A stretch of DNA of 64,000 nucleotides from Caulobacterales bacterium (lineage in GTDB: Bacteria; Pseudomonadota; Alphaproteobacteria; Caulobacterales; Parvularculaceae): NCBI GenBank assembly GCA_020638525.1, contig JACKIL010000001.1, forward strand, positions 372,001 through 436,000, read 5' to 3'. Numbering within the stretch: position 1 is the first letter of the stretch; each line of letters begins with the position of its first letter. A program made the translations under genes and the position numbers. The notes below the pieces were generated by a model. That model had not been told where the DNA came from, made no database searches, and was given only the letters and a program-made list of their open reading frames with translations. Shown here piece by piece: positions 7,193 through 14,468 of the stretch.

Positions 7193-10015
7193 ATGACAAC
7201 GAGTTCAGTAACGCCGAATTCAGCGGCTTTTGCCGCCGGGGCTGGGCGGGGCGAGTTTGAAGGCAGCGACAAGATCGACCCGACGCGGGCGGCCGCGGGG
7301 CTCGCCCGCTGGCGGCGCTCGCTCGCCGAGGCGCGGGGGGAGGACCCCGGTTCGCTGCTGGACAGGCCGGACCGCCGCCTGACCATGCTGCGCGTCTTCG
7401 GTTCGACCCGGCGCCTCGCCGATCTGTGCCTCAAGCATCCGAGCGCGGCGGCCGCAGCCCTTGTCGATGACGGGGCCTCGCTCGTTCTTGCGGAAGCCGC
7501 GCGTGACCTCACGGGTCTTAGCGGCGGCGTTGGCGGCGCCGACGCGCTCTATGGCGCGCTCGCCCCGATCAAATGCCGGGCCGATCTTGCGATCGCCATT
7601 GCGGAAATCTCCGGCCTCTGGTCCGCGGCGGAAGCGGCGGTGGTGCGCGCGGATTTCGCCGTGCGCCTCATCGAAACGGCGCTTTCCTGGCTGGTTCGCG
7701 GTGCGGTCAGCCGCGGCGAACTCGGGGCGGCGAAAGATTCGGCCCATGTCGGCAATGTCTTCGCGCTCGCCGGCGGCGATCTCGCGCATGAAGACCTTGC
7801 CCCTTACGGCCCGCTCGAAATTGCAGTGATCTACGATGAGCGCGCTTTTGACGGACCTGCCGCGCGCATGGCCGAGCGCGCCTTCGTGCGCATCGGCGCA
7901 GAACTTCGCGAGGCGTTCGAAGGAAAGCCCGGCGATTATCCGCTCTTCACGCTGAAGACGCCGTTCGGCACGGCGGTGAGCGGGGCGGGCCTGACGGAAT
8001 CGCAAGCGCGCGCCAAGGCCGTGCTCGCTGACCCGCAGCAATCCGCTTCGCGCGGCTGGATCGCGACGGCGCGCGTCGTCGCGGGCGACAGGACCGCGGG
8101 CGGCGCTTTCCTCGAAGAGATTGAAGAGTCCGTCTGGCGCAGCATTCGGCCGTTCGAAAAGGATGGCTCTGGCGTTTCCGAAGCGAGCGTCGATCCGCGT
8201 ACGCCATTCCGCCGCATCGCCGATGCGCTGCGCTTCGCTTTCGGCGCCGCGCGGCCGATCTTCCGCACAGCGCCTGCGCATGAAGTGTTCGAACTGGCTT
8301 CGAAGTCAGGATACCTCCCGCACGACGTCGCGCGCCGCCTCGCCGATGGCGAAGCCTTTACGCAGAAGCTCGTTTCGCGTGCGCAGATGATGAAGGGCGC
8401 GACGGCTTTCGGCGCCTCGCGGCCCGATGAAGAGACCGCGCTCGCCGCGCTTTGCGGTTTCCGCAACTATGATCTGCTTTCGACGACGCTCGCGGGGTTC
8501 GTCGCGGACGCTTCGAACTCGCACCTTCGCCTGCGCGAAGGCCCGTTCGCCGAATTCGACCGTTACAAAGCGGTGAGCGAAGGCGCTGACGATATCGACA
8601 AACTCGAGGATCTCGGGTTCACCGACGGCGCCGATCTGTCGGGCATGATTGAGCGCTGGGTCGATATCGCCTCGGCTGGCGCCAATGAAGTGCGCTTTTC
8701 CGAAATCGCTCCGGGGCTTCTGACCGCGTTCGGCGAAACGCAGCATCCGGACAATGCAGCGCGTCTCTTCGATGCGCTGTTGAGCGCCGCGCCCGATGGC
8801 GAGGATGCGCTGTCGCGCGCTGCGCGCGTCGGCGCCGTGCGCGATGGCCTCGTCGATGCGCTCGGTTGCTTCGGCGAAGCGGTCGCGCCGCTCACGGAAT
8901 CGCCTGCTCACGCGACGGAATGCCTCGATGAACGCGGCGCGGAGATTCCGCGGAGCGGCGCTGAATGGCTCGCGCGGTTCGCACCGCCAGGAGACAAGGC
9001 GCACGTCGCCGACATCGCGCATTGGCGCCGCGAAAGCATCGCGCGGATCGCCCTTTACGCCGCTTCCGGCGACATGCCGTTCGACGGCGCGGCGGAAGCG
9101 CTCGAAACGCTGCACAATGCGGCGCTGTCTGAAACCTTCGCCGCCGTTCAGCGGGAGACCAAGAGCGGCGCCGGCGTCGCGCTTCACGTCTTCGACGGGC
9201 CGGCGCGCGGCCTTCCGGGTTCGGCGAGCCTCATGGGCTTCATCGCTTCCGGCGGCCAGCAGGAAGAGAACGAGGCTTTCGCCCGCGCCTATATGGAAGC
9301 GCTCGACGGTCTCGGCGAAGGCGTCTTCGCGCTTGCGCCCGATGTGTCGCATCGCCCCGGCGGGCCGATGGGCGGGCTCTCGCCCGATGTCGCGGCCTTC
9401 AAATGCTACATCCAGAGCGAGGCGGTCGCGTCCGACCAGATCCTCCTCGCCCGGGCGCGCGTCGTTGCGGGTTCGAACGAGGCGCGCAAGGCGGCGCGCG
9501 CAGCGCTCAGAACAGGCGTTTCCAATCCGAAGCGCGCCGACATCCTCTTCCGCGATCTCGACCGCGCCCGCGCGCAGCGCCTGCGCCGCGACAAGGCGGG
9601 ATCGGACTGGGATCTCGAGCAGTCCGAAGGCGGGCTCTATGATGTCGAACTCATCATCAGTACACTGATCTATCGTCACGCCGCCGCGCAGCCGGCGACG
9701 CAGGAAGGCGGGGTGAACGCCTCGCTCGACACGATGGCGCGCGCCAACCTGATCACTGGCGATGTCGCGGAGACGCTCAAAGCCGCGCGCGCCTTCTGGA
9801 CGCGCCTTGCGACCGCCCGCGCGCTCGCGCGCTGGTCCGATCCGCATCGCGAGCCGGTGCGCCGTCGCTTCGCCGCGCTCCTCGCGCGCGCTGCAGAGGT
9901 CGAGCGCTATTCGCAGATCCGTCCGTTGATGCGTGGTTATGCGGAAGAGACGAGCCGGCTCTATGCGCAGCTCGTGCTGGGCCGCCCGTCGCTAAGCCTC
10001 ATCGCCAACGGCTGA
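7193..10015 (+). CDS. glnE: GlnE-like protein with both nucleotidyltransferase motifs degenerate
   Basis: Matches the architecture of glutamine synthetase adenylyltransferase/adenylyl-removase (940 residues; GlnE is usually about 950-1000). Retained GlnE marks are the N-terminal LRVFGSTRRLADLCLKHP block, LLARARVVAGS (about residue 750) and DWDLEQSEGGLYDVELI, equivalent to the WDLK..GGL.DIEF block. The two catalytic S-D-x-D motifs are not retained: the N-terminal one reads GPLE (P207, E209) and the C-terminal one SASL (A678, L680). The family assignment is firm; activity as either transferase or removase is doubtful. The ATG at 7193 follows GTGAGGCGAG; in-frame TTG 7163 and GTG 7187 are weaker starts. 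The 3' end overlaps the convergent RHH gene by 24 bases. Confidence 0.85.
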   Translation: MTTSSVTPNSAAFAAGAGRGEFEGSDKIDPTRAAAGLARWRRSLAEARGEDPGSLLDRPDRRLTMLRVFGSTRRLADLCLKHPSAAAAALVDDGASLVLAEAARDLTGLSGGVGGADALYGALAPIKCRADLAIAIAEISGLWSAAEAAVVRADFAVRLIETALSWLVRGAVSRGELGAAKDSAHVGNVFALAGGDLAHEDLAPYGPLEIAVIYDERAFDGPAARMAERAFVRIGAELREAFEGKPGDYPLFTLKTPFGTAVSGAGLTESQARAKAVLADPQQSASRGWIATARVVAGDRTAGGAFLEEIEESVWRSIRPFEKDGSGVSEASVDPRTPFRRIADALRFAFGAARPIFRTAPAHEVFELASKSGYLPHDVARRLADGEAFTQKLVSRAQMMKGATAFGASRPDEETALAALCGFRNYDLLSTTLAGFVADASNSHLRLREGPFAEFDRYKAVSEGADDIDKLEDLGFTDGADLSGMIERWVDIASAGANEVRFSEIAPGLLTAFGETQHPDNAARLFDALLSAAPDGEDALSRAARVGAVRDGLVDALGCFGEAVAPLTESPAHATECLDERGAEIPRSGAEWLARFAPPGDKAHVADIAHWRRESIARIALYAASGDMPFDGAAEALETLHNAALSETFAAVQRETKSGAGVALHVFDGPARGLPGSASLMGFIASGGQQEENEAFARAYMEALDGLGEGVFALAPDVSHRPGGPMGGLSPDVAAFKCYIQSEAVASDQILLARARVVAGSNEARKAARAALRTGVSNPKRADILFRDLDRARAQRLRRDKAGSDWDLEQSEGGLYDVELIISTLIYRHAAAQPATQEGGVNASLDTMARANLITGDVAETLKAARAFWTRLATARALARWSDPHREPVRRRFAALLARAAEVERYSQIRPLMRGYAEETSRLYAQLVLGRPSLSLIANG

Positions 10016-10285
10016 GTTCAGCGCCTGTCCTGAATCCGGCGAGGCGCCGGAAAGGGGCGGGGCCACATTGCGCGCGCGCATGAGCGCAAAGACGCGCAAG
10101 GCCGAAGCAAGGCCTGGCGCCGGCGACTGGGCGAGCCGCATCCTGTCGATGTCACCGATGAGCGAGGCGAGAGAGCGCGCCTCGACGCGCGCGATTTCGT
10201 CGAGCGCCTCCCAGAACGCGGGTTCGAGGGAAACGCTGGTCCGATGTCCCTTGATGGCGATCGACCGTTTGCGCATGGCGCGCAT
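9992..10285 (-). CDS. Ribbon-helix-helix domain protein (RHH_4 type)
   Basis: A 97-residue small DNA-binding-like protein. The N-terminal half, KGHRTSVSLEPAFWEALDE followed by IARVEARSLASLIGDID, is the typical alphaproteobacterial RHH_4 pattern: a short beta strand and two helices, dimerising to bind DNA. The C-terminal 40 residues are low complexity and unlike anything I know. Two start codons, 10285 and 10276, are possible and neither has a good ribosome-binding site. The last 24 bases overlap the end of the GlnE-like gene on the other strand. An inverted repeat lies 33 bases upstream. The target genes are unknown. Confidence 0.75.
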   Translation of the reverse strand: MRAMRKRSIAIKGHRTSVSLEPAFWEALDEIARVEARSLASLIGDIDRMRLAQSPAPGLASALRVFALMRARNVAPPLSGASPDSGQALNSAVGDEA

Positions 10286-10317
10286 GGTGGCGCGAGGCGT
10301 GGCGGTGAATCAATACA

Positions 10318-10337
10318 CCGATCGCAATATTGATCGG
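10318..10337. promoter_or_regulatory. Inverted repeat, possible operator
   Basis: CCGATC and GATCGG arms of 6 bp flank an AT-rich centre containing CAATATTG. It lies between the stop of the 10339-10560 gene and the start of the RHH gene. An RHH dimer often binds its own promoter, so autoregulation is a reasonable guess; no T run follows, so a terminator is less likely. Confidence 0.35.
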
Positions 10338-10338
10338 A

Positions 10339-10560
10339 TCAGCCCTTGGTCCAGTTATCGAGGCCGTGCGCGCGGATTTTCGTCGTGGCGAGCGTGATGC
10401 CGTCAATGATGCCGGCCATGTGCGAGATGGCTTCATTATCCGAAGACGCAAGGTCGGCGCCCATCGCCTTGTAAAGGCTCTCGACGTCGATGTTATGCGC
10501 GAACATGAACTGGGCGAGGAGCAGGCGGAGCTGGCTTGGCGATTTGACTGTCTCTGACAT
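10339..10560 (-). CDS. Small conserved-looking hypothetical protein
   Basis: A 73-residue protein I do not recognise. It has a compact, mixed alpha-helical composition without signal peptide or membrane segment (MSETVKSPSQLRLLLAQFMF...). The ATG is preceded by GGGGAATG, a usable ribosome-binding site, and the codon use matches its neighbours. It lies upstream of the RHH gene on the same strand with 53 bases between, so the two may be co-transcribed. No function can be given. Confidence 0.6.
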   Translation of the reverse strand: MSETVKSPSQLRLLLAQFMFAHNIDVESLYKAMGADLASSDNEAISHMAGIIDGITLATTKIRAHGLDNWTKG

Positions 10561-10757
10561 CGACCATTCCCCATCAACTACTGAATGCGCGAAGCGTCGC
10601 GCGTCATTGGGATAGCCCAGTCGCCGCTTGCAATAAACCTTTTAGACGCTTGAAGACGCCCGATTTTCCGGCATTTCACAATCGCAACGCCGGAGCGGAG
10701 ATTGAAGGCGCCGCCTACGCGCGCAAGTTGCGGAATTCACAGGCGACGCATCGAGTT

Positions 10758-11117
10758 TCACTGCGCCTGATCAGGCTGCCACAGCTCGATCGGATTGCCT
10801 TCTGGATCGTGGATGCGCGCGAAGCGCCCCACGCCCGGCATGTCCCACTCCGGCTTGGTGATCACGTCGACGCCGGCGGCTTTCAGCGTCGCGCAAAGGC
10901 CGTCGAGGTCGTCGACGCGCAAATTGAGCATCCATTGGCGATCGGCGGCGAAATAATCGGTGTCGGCCGAGAAAGGCGCAAAGACACTGGGGCCTGCTTG
11001 CGTCTCCCATACGCCATAAGGCGTCGAGCCGACGCCGAGATGCTCGACATACCAAGCGCGCAACGTTTCCGGGTCTTTCGCGCGGAAGAAAAAGCCGCCG
11101 ATTCCAGTCACACCCAT
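10758..11117 (-). CDS. VOC (glyoxalase/bleomycin resistance) family protein
   Basis: A 119-residue single-domain member of the vicinal oxygen chelate superfamily. The fold is shown by the repeated beta-alpha-beta pattern GIGGFFFRAKDPETLRAWYVEHLG (first half) and LNLRVDDLDGLCATLKAAGVDVI with DPEGNPIELWQ (second half), the last giving the usual metal-binding Glu. Substrate cannot be told from the sequence; the family includes glyoxalases, dioxygenases and resistance proteins. A very good AGGAGG lies just before the ATG. It reads in the same direction as fumC, 61 bases downstream of it. Confidence 0.85.
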   Translation of the reverse strand: MGVTGIGGFFFRAKDPETLRAWYVEHLGVGSTPYGVWETQAGPSVFAPFSADTDYFAADRQWMLNLRVDDLDGLCATLKAAGVDVITKPEWDMPGVGRFARIHDPEGNPIELWQPDQAQ

Positions 11118-11178
11118 TTCACCCTCCTGTTTTCTGCAGGCGGCGACGCCGTCTGCATCGCCTGAATGGGTCTTTGGT

Positions 11179-12570
11179 CTAGCTTGGCCCGATCATCTTT
11201 TCGGGACGCACCAGCGCGTCGAATTCTTCGTCGGTGAGATAACCGCCGCCGACCGTCTCCTCGCGGAGCGTCGTGCCGTTGCGGTGCGCGGTCTTCGCGA
11301 TTTTGGCGCAGGCGTCATAGCCGAGCTTCGGCGCGAGCGCGGTGACGAGCATGAGCGAGCGCTCGACGCCCGAGCGGATATTGTCGAGGCGCGGCTCGAT
11401 GCCGATGACGCAATTGTCGGTGAAGGAGACGGCCGCGTCCGCCATGATGCGCACGGATTGCAGGAAGTTGTAGGCCATCATCGGGTTGAAGACGTTGAGC
11501 TCGAAATGGCCCTGGCTGCCGGCGAAGATGATCGCCGCGTTATTGCCCATGATGTGCGCGCAAACCTGCGTCAGCGCTTCGCACTGCGTCGGGTTCACTT
11601 TGCCGGGCATGATCGAGGAGCCGGGCTCGTTCTCGGGAAGCGCGAGCTCGCCGAGGCCGGCGCGAGGGCCCGAGCCGAGGAAGCGGATGTCGTTCGCGAT
11701 CTTGAAGAGCGAGGCGGCGACGGTCGCGATCGCGCCGTGGCTCATCACCATGGCGTCGTGCGCGGCGAGCGCTTCGAACTTGTTCGGCGCCGAGGTGAAG
11801 GGGAGTTTCGTGATCGCCGCGATGCGCTCTGCGACTTTCTCCGCAAAGCCGATCGGCGCGTTAAGGCCGGTGCCGACCGCGGTGCCGCCCTGCGCAAGCT
11901 CCATCAGGCGCGGCAGCGTGTCTTCAATGCGCGCCAAGCCGTTTTCGAGCTGCTTGGCGTAGCCCGAGAATTCCTGGCCGAGCGTCAGCGGCGTCGCGTC
12001 CTGCGTATGCGTGCGGCCGATCTTGATGATGTCCTGCCACTCGGTCGATTTCTGGGCGAGCGCGCCGTGAAGCTTCTTCAGCGCCGGGAGCAGGCGGTGG
12101 GAGATTTCCTCCGCACACGCAATATGCATCGCCGTCGGATAGGTGTCGTTCGACGACTGGCTCATATTGACGTGATCGTTCGGGTGAACGGGCTTCTTCG
12201 TACCCAGCTCGCCGCCGAGCATTTCGATCGCGCGGTTCGAGATCACTTCGTTCGCGTTCATGTTCGACTGTGTGCCCGAGCCCGTCTGCCAGACAGAGAG
12301 CGGGAAATGATCGTCGAGCTTACCGTCGATGACTTCCTGCGCCGCTTTGACGATCGTCTCGCCAAGCTGCTGGTCGAGCGTTCCGAGCGCCATGTTCGTT
12401 TCCGCCGCCGCGCGCTTGATGACGCCGAGCGCGCGAATGATCGGGGCGGGCTGCTTTTCGAGACCGATCTTGAAATTGCCGAGAGAGCGCTGGGCCTGCG
12501 CGCCCCAATAGCGCGAGGCGTCTACCTCAATCGGGCCAAAAGTGTCGGTTTCGGTGCGTGTCTTGGTCAT
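11179..12570 (-). CDS. fumC: Class II fumarate hydratase
   Basis: Interconverts fumarate and L-malate in the TCA cycle as an iron-free, oxygen-stable homotetramer. The 463-residue length is standard. The superfamily signature GSSIMPGKVNPTQCE, which holds the catalytic Ser loop, is intact, as are SGTQSNMNANEV and TGLNAPIGFAEKVAE. There is no clear ribosome-binding site: the start codon is directly preceded by the arm of a palindromic repeat, so the leader is unusual. Downstream of sspB on the same strand, an arrangement familiar in alphaproteobacteria. Confidence 0.97.
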   Translation of the reverse strand: MTKTRTETDTFGPIEVDASRYWGAQAQRSLGNFKIGLEKQPAPIIRALGVIKRAAAETNMALGTLDQQLGETIVKAAQEVIDGKLDDHFPLSVWQTGSGTQSNMNANEVISNRAIEMLGGELGTKKPVHPNDHVNMSQSSNDTYPTAMHIACAEEISHRLLPALKKLHGALAQKSTEWQDIIKIGRTHTQDATPLTLGQEFSGYAKQLENGLARIEDTLPRLMELAQGGTAVGTGLNAPIGFAEKVAERIAAITKLPFTSAPNKFEALAAHDAMVMSHGAIATVAASLFKIANDIRFLGSGPRAGLGELALPENEPGSSIMPGKVNPTQCEALTQVCAHIMGNNAAIIFAGSQGHFELNVFNPMMAYNFLQSVRIMADAAVSFTDNCVIGIEPRLDNIRSGVERSLMLVTALAPKLGYDACAKIAKTAHRNGTTLREETVGGGYLTDEEFDALVRPEKMIGPS

Positions 12571-12574
12571 GGGA

Positions 12575-12680
12575 AAGGGACTCGGGATTAGGGATTAGGG
12601 ACTTGTAGCCTTGGATTATAGGAGGGAGCCTGATTTTCAAGCCAATCTCGATTCCCTAGTCCCTAATCCCGAGTCCCTTC
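12575..12680. repeat. Inverted repeat of GGGATTAGGGA type in the fumC leader
   Basis: Two arms of about 30 bases (12575-12604 and 12651-12680) are near-perfect reverse complements, built from GGGACTCGGGATTAGGGA-like sequence. They fill almost the whole gap between sspB and fumC and can form a large hairpin in the transcript just ahead of the fumC start codon. A related but not identical element lies at 24191-24254. Confidence 0.8.
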
Positions 12681-12684
12681 TCGT

Positions 12685-13149
12685 TCACTTCTTCCGGAAA
12701 GAATCGAGGCTGATGACCTGCGCGTCGCTCTGATCCTTTTCGGATTCTTCTGCCGTCTCGGTTTCTTCCGAAGCTGCTTCGACCTCTTCGGCGCCGTCGA
12801 CGAAGCGAAGACCGAAGGCGACGCTCGGGTCGGCGAAATTGGTGAGCGCTTCGAAGGGGATAGAGAGGCGCGCAGGCTTGCCTTTGAACCAGAGCGTGAC
12901 GGCGAAGTGCTCGTCATCGACGATGAGATCGTCGAACTGGTGCTGGAGAACGATGGTCATCGTCTCCGGATAGGCCTCACGCAGAAAATCCGGAATGTCG
13001 ACGCCGGGCGCGCCTGTTTCGAACTCAATGTAGAAGTGATGCTCGCCGGGCGTCTTCTTCAGCTCCGCGGTGACGGAGAGGACGTCTTGGACGACGCGCT
13101 TCAGCGCGCGGCGCGTCAGATATTCATAATCGAATTCGATATCGCTCAC
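12685..13149 (-). CDS. sspB: ClpXP adaptor SspB, alphaproteobacterial type
   Basis: Tethers ssrA-tagged and some other substrates to the ClpXP protease. The 154-residue protein carries the SspB core (YEYLTRRALKRVVQDVL at the N-terminus, HHFYIEFETGAPGV, and FKGKPARLSIPFEALTNFADP), then an acidic linker rich in Glu and a short basic tail ending SFRKK that is a plausible ClpX-contact motif. The start is GTG without a recognisable ribosome-binding site. The gene encoding the tag itself, ssrA, lies about 0.6 kb upstream on the same strand, so both halves of the trans-translation degradation route are here. Confidence 0.92.
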   Translation of the reverse strand: MSDIEFDYEYLTRRALKRVVQDVLSVTAELKKTPGEHHFYIEFETGAPGVDIPDFLREAYPETMTIVLQHQFDDLIVDDEHFAVTLWFKGKPARLSIPFEALTNFADPSVAFGLRFVDGAEEVEAASEETETAEESEKDQSDAQVISLDSFRKK

Positions 13150-13418
13150 GGAAACTGGCCGCCTCTGTTCTGGACGTCTCTGGCGTCGCTGGTGCTTGGG
13201 CTTCGCAAGTAAACGGGGCTCGCTCGCGGGGGAGGAGACGACTCTCCTTTACCGGGACCGAACGCAAATTTTTGGCACAAGCCTGCGCTCAAATACAGAC
13301 CACGCAGTCGCGGAAAGCCTGCGACCGATGGCCAAGGCGTCGGTTTCAGAGCGTCTGTTCCACAATGGGACTGTGGAAGGGCTGGGGAAAAGTTGGGGAA
13401 AACCGGGTTCTAGGCAGA
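13150..13418. other. Non-coding stretch, no recognisable feature
   Basis: Left part of a roughly 600-base interval without a convincing gene between sspB and ssrA. The open frames here (for example 13196-13450 and 13272-13796) run through the palindromic repeats and have no ribosome-binding site or family resemblance. I see no tRNA-like fold or promoter that I would defend; the right part is filled by the repeats listed separately. Confidence 0.5.
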
Positions 13419-13505
13419 GTCATGCCCGGGCTCGTCCCGGGCATCCATGAGAGTCTCACGAAACATGAAGCGCCCATGGATCGCCGGGACAAGCCCGGCG
13501 ATGAC
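13419..13505. repeat. Palindromic intergenic repeat (GTCATGCCCGGG...GGCGATGAC)
   Basis: An element bounded by GTCATGCCCGGG and CCCGGCGATGAC, ends that are imperfect reverse complements, with inner hairpins CCCGGGCTCGTCCCGGG and CGCCGGGACAAGCCCGGCG. This GTCAT...ATGAC style of mobile-looking intergenic palindrome is widespread in alphaproteobacteria. Two elements of the same style occur at 45390-45519 and 52768-52848. Confidence 0.8.
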
Positions 13506-13531
13506 GATCGAATAATGTCCGCGCCCATTTT

Positions 13532-13783
13532 GGGAGAAAAAATAAAAGTCCCGGCTTCTGTCGCCAGGCGCCGGCCCCGCCGGCGAACGCCGGCAACTGA
13601 GGAAATGAAAGTGAGGGCTTCTGTTGCCAGGCGCCCCGCCCGCGAAGGCGGGCAAACTAAAGAATCCCGGCGCCATACTCGGAGAAAAATAAAAGTCCCG
13701 GCTTCTGTCGCCAGGCGCCGGCCCGGCCGGCGAACGCCGGCAATTGAAAAAAAAAGTGGGAGCTTCTGTTGCCAGGTGCTCCC
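13532..13783. repeat. Four-unit degenerate repeat array ending in the ssrA 3' hairpin
   Basis: The 18-base core GCTTCTGTYGCCAGGYGC recurs at 13554, 13617, 13701 and 13762. Units at 13532 and 13681 are nearly identical over about 65 bases, including an A-rich lead (AAAATAAAAG), the core and a CCGGCGAACGCCGG hairpin. The fourth copy is the terminal hairpin of ssrA itself. Read on the minus strand each unit is a hairpin followed by a T-rich run, so the array looks like repeated copies of the ssrA terminal structure. Confidence 0.85.
13747..13783 (-). terminator. Terminator of ssrA
   Basis: On the minus strand, the stem GGGAGC / GCTCCC closes a loop holding CCTGGCAACAGAA and is followed by AC and nine T. 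This is a good intrinsic terminator placed immediately after the coding piece of tmRNA. Confidence 0.85.
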
Positions 13784-14058
13784 GAACCCCGCCTAGCCTT
13801 TGGAAGAGGCTAGGACTTTAAGAGCGAACCGCTCAGCTGCGTTACGCAGCGAGAGCGAGTTCTTCCGAGTAGTTGTCGTTGGCAACTATCGAGTTTGGCC
13901 AAATAACGGAGGCCAACCGAGCGAAAACATCGTCTTTACACGCTCGTCGATCCTATTTCGGCCCCGCCGAAACGCCCTTTGAGAGTGCTTCTCAAGGGCG
14001 CTTGGGTGGAGCCGCCGGGTACCGCCCCCGGGTCCGAACCGCTTATTACACGCGCCAT
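13758..14058 (-). ncRNA. ssrA: tmRNA, circularly permuted two-piece form
   Basis: Rescues stalled ribosomes by acting as tRNA-Ala and then as mRNA for a degradation tag. On the minus strand the acceptor piece comes first (T-arm stem CCGGG/CCCGG around 14014-14034, ending CGGCTCC-A-CC at about 14005), then an intervening loop with a strong hairpin (about 13966-14004), then the coding piece beginning GGGGCCG at 13965. GGGGCCG pairs with CGGCTCC in seven base pairs, and the third pair is G-U, the identity pair for alanyl-tRNA synthetase. The tag frame, further stems and a terminator follow. The order is that of alphaproteobacterial split tmRNA. The T-loop is GGCGGTA, not TTCRANY. The 5' end of the precursor is uncertain and may reach about 14085. 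Confidence 0.93.
13842..13883 (-). other. tmRNA tag reading frame (ANDNYSEELALAA, stop)
   Basis: Inside ssrA the minus strand reads GCC AAC GAC AAC and continues for 13 codons to TAA. The peptide ANDNYSEELALAA has the AND start and the A-L-A-A end expected for a ClpXP-directed tag; the resume codon is GCC at 13881-13883, preceded by the usual ATAGTT-type sequence. Confidence 0.92.
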
Positions 14059-14091
14059 TTATCGCCATAGCCGCCTTGCGACGGCGAATTG

Positions 14092-14120
14092 AATGTAGGC
14101 GTATCCTGCGGCTTTTTGAA
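14092..14120 (-). promoter_or_regulatory. Candidate ssrA promoter
   Basis: On the minus strand CTTCAA and TACATT (14092-14097) lie about 18 bases apart, a passable sigma-70-type pair whose start point would fall near 14085, just ahead of the acceptor piece. A perfect TTGACA lies further upstream (14145-14150) but has no good -10 partner. Weak evidence. Confidence 0.3.
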
Positions 14121-14225
14121 GACCGCGGTCGATTTTCCTCGGATTGTCAAATCACTGTAATAAGGATGCATTATTGGCGGTTCGGTGAAGGCGCACGAGG
14201 CGCGCTGTTTGACCGAGAGGCCAAA

Positions 14226-14465
14226 ATGGAGCCTGGCGACTTCAAGAAGTGGCGCAAGGCGCTGAAAATGTCCCAGAAGGACGCAGCGCACGCCCTCGGC
14301 CTAAAGCGCCGAATGATCCAGTATTATGAAAGCGGCAAACGCGAAGGCGAGAAGGTCGAGATCCCGAAATCGGTGAGGCTCGCCTGCTTTGCGATTGCGG
14401 AGGGCGTTGCGGATTACCACGGCCCCGCCCGCAAGCTTCAACGCCGCGAAGAAGACGAAGACTAA
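14226..14465 (+). CDS. Small XRE-type helix-turn-helix protein
   Basis: A 79-residue DNA-binding protein. The helix-turn-helix is read from FKKWRKALKMSQKDAAHALG followed by LKRRMIQYYESGKR, a pattern common in single-domain alphaproteobacterial regulators. The tail (HGPARKLQRREEDED) is charged and likely disordered. ATG 14226 with GAGAGG ahead is preferred over a longer frame from 14076 that runs into the ssrA promoter region. It is divergent from ssrA and ends 3 bases before the convergent DUF4153 gene. No target is evident. Confidence 0.8.
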   Translation: MEPGDFKKWRKALKMSQKDAAHALGLKRRMIQYYESGKREGEKVEIPKSVRLACFAIAEGVADYHGPARKLQRREEDED

Positions 14466-14468
14466 CGC

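Noticed and set aside
8306..9847. Long 513-codon frame on - antisense to the GlnE-like gene
   Set aside because: Arg/Glu-rich shadow frame typical of high-GC antisense; the + strand protein aligns to GlnE along the same region.
11284..12591. 435-codon frame on + antisense to fumC
   Set aside because: Shadow frame; fumC on - has all family signatures.
13272..13796. Open frame of 174 codons on + between sspB and ssrA
   Set aside because: It runs through palindromic repeats and the antisense of the ssrA terminator; Arg/Pro-rich repetitive translation, no ribosome-binding site, no family resemblance.
14145..14150. Perfect TTGACA as the ssrA -35 box
   Set aside because: No acceptable -10 hexamer lies 16-18 bases downstream on the minus strand, and the implied start would be about 60 bases ahead of the acceptor piece.
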